DNA of 64,000 bases from Saksenaea vasiformis B4078 (lineage: Eukaryota > Mucoromycota > Mucoromycetes > Mucorales > Saksenaeaceae): assembly GCA_000697055.1 (NCBI GenBank), contig JNDT01002323.1, positions 98,584-162,583 of the forward strand. Direction: 5' to 3'. Positions 10,214-22,357 of this stretch are shown here, piece by piece. The stretch's first letter is position 1; the number at the start of each line of letters is the position of its first letter. The translations under genes and the position numbers were made by a program. The notes below the pieces were generated by a model. That model did no database searches. It was not told where the DNA came from and was given only the letters and a program-made list of their open reading frames with translations.

Positions 10214-11971
10214 CTAATAACCAGAAAATGCTCGTACTCTATGGCCTTTGAGTTTCATGAAAAGAAGTAGAAATGCCCATGCAAAATTTAGTATACCAAA
10301 GAAAAATGTTACCCAACCTGGGCCTACAGCGCGTGTCATCGGATTGGCTAACGAATTTTTTTACATATGAGTTTGAAGCGTAGTTTTTTATCAACATTAC
10401 CGATCAGACTGAGCACGCAGCTCAGGACCATGCGGATAAAATTCGCCGCTGCTGTGACACTAGCACCCTTTCCGTGTACAGCATCGACCAGGTACGCCAT
10501 CGCTGGGTTAAACACTTGAACCATTGCAAAACATTGAACACCAAACATAATAATTGAAACCCAAACGCTCCAACTTAATTCAACCGGCCACCCCCATAAA
10601 AAGAATGACAATGGGTTTAAAATAAATGCTGCTGGCCTACAGAACAAACAAGAATATCAGAGAAATCCCAGAAAAGGTAAACTTACCAAACGTTGGGTCC
10701 CAGCCGATCTTCGGGCACAGCCAACCCGCCTCTTTTTGCCACGTTCCGGTTTAGAAAATAATCAGACAGTTTTCCACAGAATAGCGAGCCGACAACTTCT
10801 CCAACACCAGGAGAAATAAAACTCAAACCAATTAAACTTGACGTAAATCCATAAGTGTTGGTGTATAGATCCGGCAGCATGTTCTCAATGGCAAACATGC
10901 CACCAAACGCTAAGCCCGTGGCCACCGCAAAGATAAACACAAACGGATGGCGTAATAATGCCTTATTTGTACAATCAGTCGCTGATAAAACAGCAAAAAA
11001 AAAAAAGCCTTACCAATGATGCCAAAGGATTTATCCACTTTTTATCTGTAACAGTTATTGACTCCGTTTCCATTTTCGCCTCAACGCCGTCGCCACGTCC
11101 CCACACTTGGTCGTCACGGTACGTTTCTTCCATGACAAATACAACCAGTAAAAGTAACAAACAGCCAATAACGAATAGCAGCCAAAAGACGGAAGGCCAG
11201 CCCCATCGTTCAACCAAAAATCCTTGCTTTGTTGGTTAGAACCATTCAAACCCCATGTTTTCCTTACCTCCGATGATAGGACCAAATAAAGGTCCTGCAA
11301 ATTGACCCGTGAAATAGATACCGAGCGCATTACCACGTTCATGTACTTCATATACATCAGCCACAGACCTATCAAGTAGGCGAGTTGTATATTTTTACTG
11401 CATTCTTTTTTTTTATAACGCTCTGTATGCATCATTACCCTGCTCCAATGGCCCATGCAGATGATATGCCAATCGCCTGAAGAATTCGCATACCGAGCAA
11501 TACGTAAATGTCATGTGCGAACACTGCAGCGAGTGACCCCACAGTAAAAATGATGATGGAGAAAAAATAGACAGATCTACGAATGTTCCAATGGTCGCTT
11601 ATACTACTGTAGAATATAGGCTGTCCTTAAGGTTAGGCGTTTCTGAAGGGATTTTTTTTTGGCATTACATACAGCAATTCCCATGAACAACATGTAAAGT
11701 GAATTGCTCAGCGTCACCATGATGGAAGGACTGTCCAATTCTACCGTAATTTCTTCCAGGGCAGGCAACTGAGGAAGTTACATATAAGATATAGCGTCTT
11801 CAAACGGGACATCGGACTCACATAGATAGTGGAGCAGAAGCCGGGAATAATAGCAATAAAGCACACAAGACCAAGAAGAGTCCTCTTACGCCACGCCGGT
11901 AAATGGCGAGGATCTTGAAGTACGCACGGTTTCAGATTGAACAGATCAGCTACGTACTTTGATGCACTCAT
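10214..11971 (-). CDS. MFS transporter, DHA1-like (drug:H+ antiporter type)
   Basis: A plasma-membrane or organelle carrier of the major facilitator superfamily; the substrate cannot be told. Start MSASKYVADLF at 11971 rather than the upstream in-frame Met, since the leader then ends at the first hydrophobic helix (RTLLGLVCFIAIIPGF). Exons read on as ...LPALEEITVELDSP, MVTLSNSLYMLFMGIAG, then GQPIFYSSISDHWNIRRS (matching the loop 2-3 motif of the MFS), LLGMRILQAIGISSAWAIGAG, a charged central loop (about 11060-11130), and the C-terminal half with GFTSSLIGLSFISPGVGEVVG, NPAMAYLVDAV and a last helix before the stop at 10214-10216. At least six short introns are visible. About 12 membrane spans are expected for the family and the count of hydrophobic segments fits. 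Confidence 0.85.
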
Positions 11972-13881
11972 GATGCAAGATGAATGCCGCACGTAACTGC
12001 ACGATGAAGGGAGTGTACGGAAGTGCTTTTTTTTTTCGAAGGGGAAGCGAGTCTCTTTTTTTGAGATGGGAAGCGAGTCACGTTTACTGTGAACTGCTTT
12101 GCGTGAAACACGTCTGCTTATCGTTTAAAGGACAACTGAAAGCAATTGAGACCGTCTCAATATTTGCTGAAAGATGTTTACATGAATCGAAATCTGGAAT
12201 AAGTCGATATCTAAACTTGCAGAAAAAATTTTGCAAGTCATTTTGCCCTGGTCCGCGCAACGTGGATGCATGCAATTGCACGGAATATCACGAGATTCCA
12301 CTGTACTAACGACGAGTACGTGCACCCGCATTCTCCGTTAAGTCATTACATACTGGGTTATTTTTTGCGTTAGGTAGAGTGTGTCCAACCACCGGTTAAT
12401 GACTTCAAGTATTAGCGCATAACCCATGTTCCACAAACCGAGAAACACCGTACACTTCCTTTGTGTAACGTCGTCTAAAGTTATAAACATTTCTATATCG
12501 GGTAAAAAGATCTGCCGCAAGCCTTGTAGGTTGTGTGCTAGATCAAGTCTTGCTATGATCCCTCGATAATAAACGTAGATCCAATACGAAATAGTAGTAT
12601 TATTTATAGAAATATGTTTTCACGAAAAACAAAACGAAAAATCCGTATTTATTTACTATTCCTTAAAATGTCAAACGATACTAAGATGAAAAATACTTTT
12701 TACCCTTCTTTCAGAATATCTGATTTACATTTCATGTCCAATCGTGTTTGGTAATACCGTTGTGTAAATCACGTGTTCATCTGTCAGCACTTCTGTGATT
12801 AACTCTGTAACTGCTTCCGTACATCATATAGCAAACATTTGCGCAGAAATCAGTACGAGCTACTTCTTTATTGTCCACCCCTCTTTATGCTTGCTTTTGT
12901 TGGAACATGTAATAGAGGTCTCCAGTTTGATGCAACTTTCGCTCTGTAAGACACAGAGATGAACTACTAAAACGTGTTCCTATAGTATAATCCAAACTTG
13001 TGGGATCTCGATCACTGCACGAAAAGGCAATTAGACAACTTGGTGCAACTACTGAATGTGGGTCACAAGAACGAACCCACGTGCAATGGATTGATGGTGA
13101 GAGAACATGTCCAAGTCACTTGGTCTGGGGCGCATCTGTAAAACCTTCCCACACTCAAGTGAATAGTACAAAAAGTTGATCTCCAGTTGATGCATGATCT
13201 CGATGAATTTGCATCCAGTTCGGTAGTCTCGGGCTTAGGTGATACCATTGACTACATGCTTTTTTCTTTTTTGGAATGAACGTGTTATTATTTTCTATGT
13301 TTACTCTGAATACGCCCCTTTCGCAAATTCCCAATAACAGGATCTACTCTCTCTAACCCAACTTTTACATCACCCCAAAAAGAAATAAAGATACGATCAT
13401 GTCAGAACGAAGCGAAATGGACCTTCCTGCTAAGTTGCAACATAGGACATCGGAGTTAAAGTCTAATTCTACTATTAGAGAGTGCCACTCACTTAGTCAT
13501 GCTCTAAAGGTGTAGCAGCTCTGAGACGAAATGAGTCTAACCCGGTAGAACATGCAGAAAAAAAGCTAAAATATGTCCCGCCCCGCTAACAGGCTTCTTT
13601 GCTGGCTTAAAGCTCAGATATATTCAGCACGTAGCCAATCAAAAAACACAAGCGCGTGGAAGTTGAAATGTGTCGAGATCATCGAAGCCAAGTCCTTGTC
13701 ATTTGTGACATTTAGTGGAACGACGTAGGCGTCAGCCCGTGTAACGACCACTGTGGAAAAAAAAGTACGAATGTAGTTCACAGGACAAATGATATATTGG
13801 TTTGTCTAGCATCAAGAATTTTAGAAGGATATTGTGTTTCTACACTGCAACATTGAACAAAGTAGGAAGAGGCTTCTTTTT
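11972..13881. other. Intergenic region, AT-rich
   Basis: Holds the MFS promoter and the 3' side of the kinesin gene. No protein motif is visible in either strand. One candidate mini-ORF is listed separately at 13399-13515. Poly-T/A tracts occur at 12020-12060 and 12590-12660. Confidence 0.4.
13399..13515 (+). CDS. Possible 38-codon small ORF
   Basis: ATG at 13399, stop TAG 13513-13515, hydrophilic (MSERSEMDLPAKLQ...). The preceding 100 bp are pyrimidine-rich and end in an A-rich leader, much like the leaders of real genes in this window; this is the only support. No homologue is recognised. It may be chance. Confidence 0.15.
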   Translation: MSERSEMDLPAKLQHRTSELKSNSTIRECHSLSHALKV

Positions 13882-16800
13882 TTAGCTTCGTTGGTGCTGT
13901 TTGGCTAGCACAGGTACCGAGGAGCGATAACTTCCCTGACTCAGACGAGTTTTTCGTCCAATGCCTTCTTCTAGCTGTGAAGGCTCATTTTCCGGAAGGG
14001 ACAAAGGTGGAGAAGGATGGACGAGAAGCATTAGACCGTGCATCATTTTTACAGGACTATGGATCGCCCTTATGTATAAAGTATCAAATATCTCGGCACC
14101 GTCTGTACAGCGGCTTAGGGCAGCACGCCGCATTTGTACAAGGACATGTTGAGATAAAGTTAAAGATTTGTCCATGTTGCGGAGAAGCAGATTCGTAGTT
14201 TCGTACTCCGTCTTTAAATGAATCATGTCTTCTATCAGCGCTTCAGCAACAAGCCGCGTCTCGGCAAGACCAAGCGATCGCAAGAAAGAGCACGACACGT
14301 CACGATGTGGCTTGTTCTCTTCATTGTCCTGTTCGCTTTTGCTGCTGTTGCTGCTGGATTGAAGTTGTTCTATCTGATGATTCAACAGGTCCATGTGCGC
14401 GGTAATAATATCTATTCGTTCATCCATGTACTGTGGCACAGACGGATCGCAAAATGAATTTTGAGATGCATCTTCTTGCAATACGAGTTGTCGCTCAGCA
14501 AGAAGTTCGTTTTGCTCCTGTAAAAGTCGATCACGCTTTCTCTGCCGTCAATTACCTAGAAATAGTAACAAGTCGACCATTTTCCCTCACCTTTTGTGAA
14601 AGATCGAGCAATGCTTTTCTACTAGGTAATCTCGCTTGAACACTGATTGCAATCGCTCTTTTTTTTTTTTCCCGGTGACAGTTTTGGTTAGTATCTGCAT
14701 CTACTGCGTGATCTGTACCTATGAATTAAGCGTTTCCTGTCCAGGACGCATTGTTTCAATGCAGCTGGTTGACAGCCCGGAGACGCGGCACTCATTTTAG
14801 TTCCTTGTTTGACGCAAACACCAACACTAGCGCATGCAATGGCTTTTGCTAATAAGGCACGGTCCACTGTTTTCTGTGCCAACGCTTTTTTCAGCATCAC
14901 TGCTACTTGTCGCATTTGTTCATTTAGCGTAGCCATATCTTCGGCCGATGCACGTTTTACGGCTGGGTTCTGATCGCCTTTCTCATGTCCTTGCTTTTTA
15001 CGAACCTGCGCCTCTTCCCGCAATTTCTGAATTTCACGTTCATGGTCTCCACAGCGTTCGCGTGCACGGTCAGATTCTTGCTTCAGGCGTTTCATCATTT
15101 TTTTCTTCTCATGCTTTAATCCCTCTAGTTCTTGATTAAGCGTTTTGAGTGTTGTCTCGTGTTGAGAATGGCTGAGGTCTGTGTTGCTGAGCAACTGCGC
15201 ATGCTTCCGACGTAAGGTCTTGATCTCACTAAATTGTTTCTTATGTTTCGCCTCGTACTGCTCATGCATTTTTTGTAATTCCTCTTTATGCTGGTTCGTG
15301 ATACGATTGATACTCGCTGTTAGATGGGCTAACTGATCATCCATATCTTTGCATTTTGATTCGGCTTGCTCAAGTTGACGAACAAGCTGTTGTTTGTTTT
15401 CAAGACTTTGGTGATACCTTTGTACTACTGTGTGAAAAACCGAATCGTTCTTTTCCTGTGTTTGCACATATATTAGCTACACCCGCATTTCGCTTTTTCT
15501 TCCTCTTTCTTCTCTTCCTTCTTCTCGTAAAGCTCACTTCATCTGTGATATGACTATCCATATTCTCTTCATGGTCACCGTTGATCTATGTCATACAGAA
15601 AGGTTGAACATTTTTTTTTGGCTCAGTCCCTTTCTTGTACCTCGATTCTTTGAACCCATTGCAGCTCTTCTTGAATAGAAGTCTTCCATTGTTGAACGGT
15701 CTTTGCTTCCCTTTCTTTTTGTCTACTGTCCGCTCTTTGGGTATTCATCGATAGACTTTGATGCCGACGACCTCGTTGTGGCTTTTTGTTGCCAAATCGG
15801 TAGCTGTGCCGTTTCTTCTTCCGATCCACCGTCGTCGCAGTAGTGTCTTCCTCCGTTTGGAAAGAACGCCGTTTTTCGGTAGCTTGCACAACCTGAAGTT
15901 TGAGTGTTTCTATGGTTTCGGCGTATTCGGCAACTAAGGCGTGCACCTGGTCGGCGGGGGCACCTTCTGCAGACAATGACTGACAACGAAGAATGTCACG
16001 TTCATACTTGATCTTTGCCAAATCTTTTGCCATGGTGACATTCTTTGCATTCAAAGCTTCCACTTGTAATTTCAAGTTGTCCATTTCATGGTTAACTGCT
16101 GCCAGGAATTCATGGTTTCCTTTAAGTTCTTCCTTGAGTTTTGATATGTGCAGCTTAAGACGATCCGTTTCACCCTGTTCTTGATTGATGGTAACACGAT
16201 TGCGAATATTTCTGGCACGATTGGCGTATTTCAGTGTATTCAGTGTTTCAGTGGAGTTACTGTCGGCGGGTGATACACAAGCCAGCATAAGCGTCTGGCT
16301 GTTTCCTCCAAGACTGTCCTGCAGGAGCCGGGTTAACTTTGAGTCGCGGTAAGGGATGTGGGAGACTCGACGGGATTCATCTCCTAAAGCTGATATAACA
16401 TTGCCTAGGGCTAAAAGACCGGAGTTGATAGAGATACCCTCTTTGGCACGGTCACCGATAGCATTCGTTCGTTTAAGCTAAACTCAAAAACTGAGTGTTA
16501 CCCATATTTTTTTATGAATAACATACTCTTTCCGACCCCGCCAGGTCAACAAAATGGAATTTGGAGACAAGCGCCTTGGATGTGGTTGACGACACTGTTG
16601 GAGTGATGGAGGATATGGCATTTGTAGATAGACTACGCATTTCGTCATCGCCGATGTTTTCTCGAATAGTTTGTTTCAGTTGAATCGAAAAGATGGCGTG
16701 TGATCGGGATGAAGTATGATTCATATCCGTCGATGCTGTTGTTCGTGCAATCGATCCTTTCTGGAGGTACCTGACGCATGATAAGACAAAAAAGAATCGC

Positions 16801-17741
16801 CAATGAAAGGAATGATTTTGTTACCCGAACAACTCCTCTGGTGTTTTTACGATTTCTTCTTTTACGCCCGACCAACAAATATTTCCGTGGCTATCTTCAC
16901 GAATGGTCAAGTTTAATCCATCTTTTTTGGATGGGGAAAGTAGATCAACAAGATCCTCGTTATACAGTTCCAAAAAAGAAACGGCCACTTGGTATGAATA
17001 GTTAGGAGATTGTAATGTTGTCAACCGTTCAAATAATGAATGGATAAATCGTGGCACAATTCCTTCATTCACTACATTTAAGGCCGAATCTAAACCGATT
17101 CCCATACTGTATGTTTTACCACTTCCAGTTTGACTACAAAAAAACGAACTCAGCCCTTTCTCTATGGAAAGAATGTTTTACCCATAAGCAAGGACTGTAG
17201 AATTGTAACTATGGGAATATAGATCAGATAAAGTGTATGCGATAATAATAGTAATAGCAATAACATTTACCCTTCCAGAAATTTATTCAAGAGTGGAGCT
17301 ACGGAAGTTTCATAGACGTCTTGCTGTCCAGTGGTTGGTGGATAGGCATAATCAAAGGTAAATGACCTATCCTGGCCCACTATTATTTGAGGCTGATTAG
17401 GTACGAATGTCACGAGACTACTGCATCGTTGTTGCTTTTCGATATCTGTCAGGGGTCTGACACGAACAGCGACTCTTTAAAAAGATAGATTGTCAATGGA
17501 AGGCCGACTTGCATCATGCGGAATATCGGTGTTACCTGACAGATGATGTCGTAGTCATGAAAAAAAAGAAACAAGAAAAAAGAGAGTGAGAGAGAAAAAG
17601 GAGCGCAATTAAAAATAAATTGTTGAAAACAGCCTAAAAAGGGCAAGAAAGAACGACCCTCACTTTGGGAACATACGCACTTTTTTTTCTGACTGGATAG
17701 ACTCCACTACATTTGTTCCGCGGAAACTTACTCGTTGTCAT
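13882..17741 (-). CDS. Kinesin motor protein, kinesin-4/KIF4-like
   Basis: ATP-driven microtubule motor with an N-terminal head. Motor motifs in order: VAVRVRPL (about 17460), the P-loop [10 protein letters not shown] (about 17110-17140), [11 protein letters not shown] (switch I, about 16685-16722), VDLAGSER (switch II, about 16515-16550) and [14 protein letters not shown] before [15 protein letters not shown] (about 16210). The neck and stalk are long coiled coils ([20 protein letters not shown] at 15900-15960, then 14688-15467 and 13882-14481), as in the kinesin-4 group. The start is best explained by a 10-nt first exon (ATG at 17741), a 17-nt second exon and a roughly 200-nt intron ending TTTTTAAAG, which together give [17 protein letters not shown] in frame. 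Subfamily is inferred from the region after the motor; exact C-terminal exon joins are uncertain. Confidence 0.85.
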
Positions 17742-18037
17742 GGAAAAAGTGGCGTCAGATTCATGATCTACAGAAAAAAAGCAGTCTGTCTGGCGCAGCA
17801 CCATAACTGCAAAAAATTCATTTTGGGGGGATTTTTCCCCCTTTTTTCCTCTTTTTCTCTTCCTTTGAGAAAAAACTATAAAGAGGACTACACACACGCG
17901 TCCTCTTCCTCTCTGAATTATAAAAAATCCCTTCTCTTTTTTAAAGAAAAAAAATCAAATCATACCTCAGCATTCGTTATTACACATCACAGTAGATCCA
18001 CACAAAAATCAACTCGCACACAAAAAAAAAACCCATC
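17742..18037. promoter_or_regulatory. Probable shared promoter between divergent genes
   Basis: About 300 bp between the kinesin start (minus) and the Pro/Ser-rich ORF (plus), with poly-T and A-rich blocks (17820-17960) and an A-rich leader just before the ATG at 18038. No defined factor site was recognised. Confidence 0.35.
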
Positions 18038-18439
18038 ATGAACAGCAACGAACAAACTAAGCATTTTATTCCCATTTCACTACCTTCCCCACCAAAATGT
18101 AAGCATAATAAATCCGACGATCATCAACCAACATCCCGTTATCAATCATCCTCTTCACCCGCTGGCCGTCCTCCACCTTCTGACCTTCAACTTTCACCGT
18201 TACCACCTCCATTACCGTCGCAAACACAACCGGCCACACCATCTCACGCTTTACAAGACGCACGTTTGTTTTTGGACTCGGGCCGACAACCTAATCAATT
18301 ATCACCTCCCTCCTCACCCACTATAGACTCCATCAACGAGTCTGACTTCCCCCTCTGGTCTCCTGATCAGCAGGATGTAACTACACCGCCATCGTCTCCA
18401 GCTATCGGACTATTTCCGGATCTTCCTTTACCATCATAA
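18038..18439 (+). CDS. Pro/Ser-rich small protein, unrecognised
   Basis: A single-exon frame of 133 codons starting in good context (A-rich leader, ATCATG). It is rich in Pro, Ser and Gln, with SP/PP-rich runs (PPPLPSQTQ, TPPSSPAIG) suggesting a disordered protein with possible proline-directed phosphorylation sites. It has no signal peptide or membrane span. The gene is divergent from the kinesin with about 300 bp between them. GT-rich sequence follows the stop. Function is unknown; the frame looks real because of the leader and the lack of in-frame stops, but low-complexity frames can arise by chance. Confidence 0.5.
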   Translation: MNSNEQTKHFIPISLPSPPKCKHNKSDDHQPTSRYQSSSSPAGRPPPSDLQLSPLPPPLPSQTQPATPSHALQDARLFLDSGRQPNQLSPPSSPTIDSINESDFPLWSPDQQDVTTPPSSPAIGLFPDLPLPS

Positions 18440-19071
18440 CACAAAATAACCCCGTATACAAACATTGTTTCGATGTGTTTTGTATACGTAATGTGTTGTT
18501 ATGTGTTGTTATGTGTTGTGCGTGTGTGTGTGTACCGTATGTGCTGTATACGTGTGTAAACTGATACCCTCCATACTTTTCTTTCCTTTGCTCTTTTAGC
18601 TTTATCTGACCCACGACGAACTATCTTCCCTTTTTTTTTTTAACTCGCATCCATTTTTTTGTAACCCTTCATTTTTTTGTGCTTCCCTGTTTCTATTTAT
18701 TTCATAACCTTTTTCTCTCTATAACTTTGTGATTAAAAACAAAAACTATCGCAGAAGTCTGGGGGAAGTAGGGAAAGGTTTTAACCTGGATGAATGCTAT
18801 CTTAAAGCACATCCTTCCCATTGGTAGTATACTACTCTAGGTTAAAGCTCATTTTCTTCTTTTTTTTATATTTTTTCCTCGGTCACCATGTCCTTTAATC
18901 TCCGTGGTCGCCGCGTGAATTTTGGAACGTGTCACAAAAGCAATGTCCATTTCTTTTTAACTCGGAAACAAGTTTTTCAAACAAACTATAGGTTAAAAAG
19001 GAATGAACGAAGAGGATAACATGTATTTATGATTTTGTACAAAGGATGATCAATGAAAAAAAAAATAGGAG
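18440..19071. other. Intergenic, GT-rich and poly-T tracts
   Basis: A TGTGTTGTTA/GT-rich array runs from about 18475 to 18535, with T tracts at 18625-18680 and 18858-18875. No gene was recognised. Confidence 0.5.
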
Positions 19072-19586
19072 TTAATCTATCTGGCGGGGACGTAGAAAGA
19101 TATGCACATGAGGTAACCGGCGTACACTTTGTATCTCAACAGGATTCACCCAAAACACCCACTCGTAACCATTGCCATATCGTGATGATAAAACTTCCTC
19201 TACATAGCTTTTGTGTAACGGTGTCTGGGACCACAGCAGCAGATGTCTGATACCCGGCTCAACGGCATATGGGAAGTCATTCGGCACAAGAATGACAGCC
19301 GGTCCGCCCTCTTGTTGTTCAGGGAAATGTAATTTCTCTTTCAACAGGTATGTTTCAATCGATCCGTAATGTTCTAATGTCTCCTTCATCCATTGATTAT
19401 ATAATTGTTGGGTACGTTGACTGCGATGGATCTTTTTAATTTGATTTGTTGCTACCAAGCCATCCTTATGAGATCAAAGCAAGCTTATAATTCGACCCAC
19501 TTACAAACATAATGAACAACTTCTTCCCATGTAAATAATTCGGAATTATCCGTTACCGTCTGAACAACGTCAACATAAGGTGCCAT
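19072..19586 (-). CDS. DUF3605-like fungal protein
   Basis: A short protein of about 153 residues. Exon 1 (start 19586) reads MAPYVDVV...LFTWEEVVHYV. A 54-nt intron (GTAAGT...GGTAG) keeps the frame into STNQIKKIHRS. Then come YGSIETYLLKEKL, VPNDFPYAVEPGIRHLLLWSQTP, WVFWVNP.E.QSV and HVHIFLRP, the order and wording of the DUF3605 family. The conserved NDFPY, HLLLWS and HVH elements are all present, so this copy looks intact. The family is known from fungi; its biochemical role is not established to my knowledge. Confidence 0.75.
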
Positions 19587-19698
19587 AGCTTTTAATGTCT
19601 ATGAAAAAAAAAGGAAGGACGTAGCAAAACGGGACGCTTTTATATCTCCCCTTGGACCTTGAAAACGTCATTTTGAAAAAGGCAGAAAAAAAAAGTCC

Positions 19699-20214
19699 TT
19701 AAAAGGTGTTAGGTTTACTTACATAAGCTACCTTAAACGAATAGGCGCAGTTCGCTATCAGAACTTTGACACACAATGATGTTACTGTTAAGTCATCAGG
19801 GTCCCCACGTTCCAATATCCCTTGATGCTTTATCTGATAGAGGGAAATGGTAGCCCACAACATAGGACCTCCCCCTAGCAGGACCATGCTGTGCTTAATG
19901 ACGTCCTTCACATCTTCCAAAGAAAAAAAGATTGAACACATGAAACTTCCGGTTGTTTCGGCCTGACCAATAAAAAAGAGGCGGTTAAGAAGCTGGATTA
20001 GACAATGCTTTCTTAGTGGTTTGCTTACAAAACTCATCCTGATGGAAAGAAAAGGCAAACTATTGGAAGAATAAGGTTTAGTTGCACCCTTCTTCAGCGA
20101 GATCCCTTCCGAGTCGGAGACTTGCAGCAAACACATACCAATGAGATAAGTTTTTAGTAAACCCACTGGTCGGTAACTTTTTATGTTTGATAACGTCATA
20201 TAGGATTTTCGCAT
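19699..20214 (-). CDS. Unrecognised gene, probably with introns
   Basis: The frame of 171 codons contains clear splice-like signals: a GTAAGC donor and TTGGTCAG acceptor (about 19962-20028), so the joined product would read ...LSIRMSF|AETTGSFMCSIFFSLEDVKDVI..., and another GTAAGT donor near 19722 after KVAYV. The sequence between (LEDVKDVIKHSMVLLGGGPMLW, LTVTSLCVKVLIANCAYSF) looks like real coding DNA. No domain is recognised. Upstream sequence to about 20650 on the same strand has short matching-type open pieces but many stops, so the 5' part may be lost. It lies beside a repeat-rich segment and could be an old element-encoded gene. Confidence 0.35.
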   Translation of the reverse strand: MRKSYMTLSNIKSYRPVGLLKTYLIGMCLLQVSDSEGISLKKGATKPYSSNSLPFLSIRMSFVSKPLRKHCLIQLLNRLFFIGQAETTGSFMCSIFFSLEDVKDVIKHSMVLLGGGPMLWATISLYQIKHQGILERGDPDDLTVTSLCVKVLIANCAYSFKVAYVSKPNTF

Positions 20215-21596
20215 GTCGTTGTTTTTTGAAATGGGCTGGGTAGTTTATCCAAACTCAAGGTTAACTTGAAGTTTTCCAGCTGGCAGTCCTGCTGACCGAT
20301 TTCATGGAAAGTTTTGGAAAAAGATTTTCTTTCGCGTTGTTCCGACATACGTGCTCTTGAGTTCCGTCCTTGTCACCTTGGATTACTTTATCACAGCACT
20401 ACCATAAGGAATATGAGTTACAAAGTTTGAAATGTGGACCCTCAAGCTATCTAAGAAGGTGCAGTATTCAGCGTGAGCGACAAGTGCATCACCTCGATAT
20501 TTTCGCAAGAATGCCAAGGTAAATCCTGTTACTATTGGTTGTCGCAAACTGTCGAGTAATATCTTTCTACCACGTTATGTAATGTTTGTTTGTACATGAC
20601 CCGAAATTCTGTGATGCGTGTCAACCAAATATAATGGCCTTTTTTTCTTTGCAGGGGTTTGATTCCGATACTAGGCCAGAAATGTATATGTTGGATCGGT
20701 GTCAATATCCTCCTTTGACCAAGTGATACTTGATAAATTGTATTCCAGCGTTCCTGAAGATCATATACCGTCCCTTTTTCGTTCGGTTAAAAGAAAGGGC
20801 TTTTGCCCGATGATTTTTGTACCTATAATTGTAAATAATCATGTTGCGAACCTTCGGAAATATTCCTTCTTCTATCTGCGATTGAGACTGCTGAGACACA
20901 TACCTGATCATCAACTGTTGGAAGAAAGCACCTAGCAAGACATCCGTATTAACGGTTTTTTTGGTTCTAGGACCGTGTCAAAAACGTGATACGCAGCGTG
21001 GGAAGGTTTCTACCTAGGGGAAATCGAGATTTCGTTTACGGTTACAGTGACCACAAACACAGTTGCCCACTTTGGCATTAAGAAGTCAAGAAGCCACCGA
21101 CTGGTTTCTTATCCAACCACCTTTGGCCAAAATGAATCATCGATGCCATACTGATACCTGTCGTCACACAGCTACCGCGGTTCTATGTCTTGCCTGTTTC
21201 ACATGAAGACTTTATTATTACGTGGTGCACCATCTCGTAAAAGCCCGTGCTAATTTTGTAGCTCATGCACACTTTTTTACGTCGTGCATACGCCACCCAA
21301 TCTAACGATACGTTATAAACACAAACACTTGACGTTTGGTCAAAGATCAGGGTATCTTGTCTGCTTAATCGTATTGTGGGTAGTGTCTAGCTAACGATAT
21401 ACTATTTATTGCTATATTTATCACTAGTCTATCCAAATAAGCCATTCATTTTCTACCAGTTGTAACACCTGCGTTTGCGTTACTTCGAAGGACCAAGAAA
21501 TGCTGTGGGCTTGGAATGGAATAAGACTCCGCTTTTTATACCAAAAAAAAAGTTCAACGAGGCGTTTTGAATCTGTCTTCACTGCCATGGAACCTA
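20215..21596. other. Gene-poor stretch
   Basis: No gene recognised on either strand; 78-codon frames at 20699-20938 overlap on both strands and show no motif. Sequence is AT-rich with no clear repeat copies elsewhere in the window. Confidence 0.4.
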
Positions 21597-22357
21597 CCTC
21601 CACTGTCCGGCGGCTGACTGTTAAAAAGGCATCAAGCGAACGACAGAACGCATGGAGGAATCGATTCAAGCAGCATTGCCTGGAGAGAATGAAATTGGAG
21701 CGTCAACAAAAGATCGCTCAGCAACGACAGGACAAAGCAAGTAGATCACGTAGCGATTCATCCATCTTATAAATGCAAATTGCTAGTGGCTACCTTACGT
21801 CATTGCACAAGAATGGGAAGACTTCAAACGTGCTCATGAAGAGGCGATCCGAGCAGAAGGGATCGATAATATTGACCTGGAAGGAATTGAAGAATGCCTA
21901 GCAGAGGATTGCGAAGGTACGCTGCCAACAGGACATGACCTCGACTTCATTGCTAAAACCGGAAAAGACCACGAATACGAAGAATATCTAAGGCAGGAAG
22001 CTGCGGAACTAGCAGAATCGATCCATTTATACGAATGTGCCATGAAAGACGAACGATGACGGAATCATAAGGTAGCAGCCGTTTCTCAAGGCCAAGGAGG
22101 GTTATACATACCACAGCATGTACAGAGTTTTCTACGAGTGAACTGTCTTTTTGTAATATACATATTTTGCTTTGACTGGCAATGAATTTCGCTTTCTAGT
22201 GGACATTGCACCGGGAGAAGAGCTCGGACTTACGAAAATCCAATCTTTCATCCGCCATAGAGTTTACGCAACTTCAAAGGATAGTCTCAGGCAGCAGATA
22301 TGTTGGATGTTTAGGGAACATCGATTTTTCTTCTTTTCCGTGATTTATACGCCCTGA
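21597..22357 (+). CDS. RPA-interacting-protein-like (RPAIN-like) gene, C-terminal part uncertain
   Basis: In animals this family binds replication protein A and carries it into the nucleus (family knowledge). The ATG at 21597 opens a basic N-terminus with NAWRNRFKQHCLERMKLERQ, which resembles the RPAIN N-terminal motif (W..+..+..C.ER.+..R). A donor near 21739 (GTAGATC) and an acceptor before 21810 lead into EWEDFKRAHEEAIRAEGI and HEYEEYLRQEAAELAESI, matching the acidic middle region. The expected C-terminal zinc finger (CP.C...CG) is not seen: the frame stops at TGA 22057-22059 unless another intron is used, and the later open piece at 22172-22357 has no cysteine pairs. It may be a degenerate or misjoined gene; the identity is tentative. 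Confidence 0.4.
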
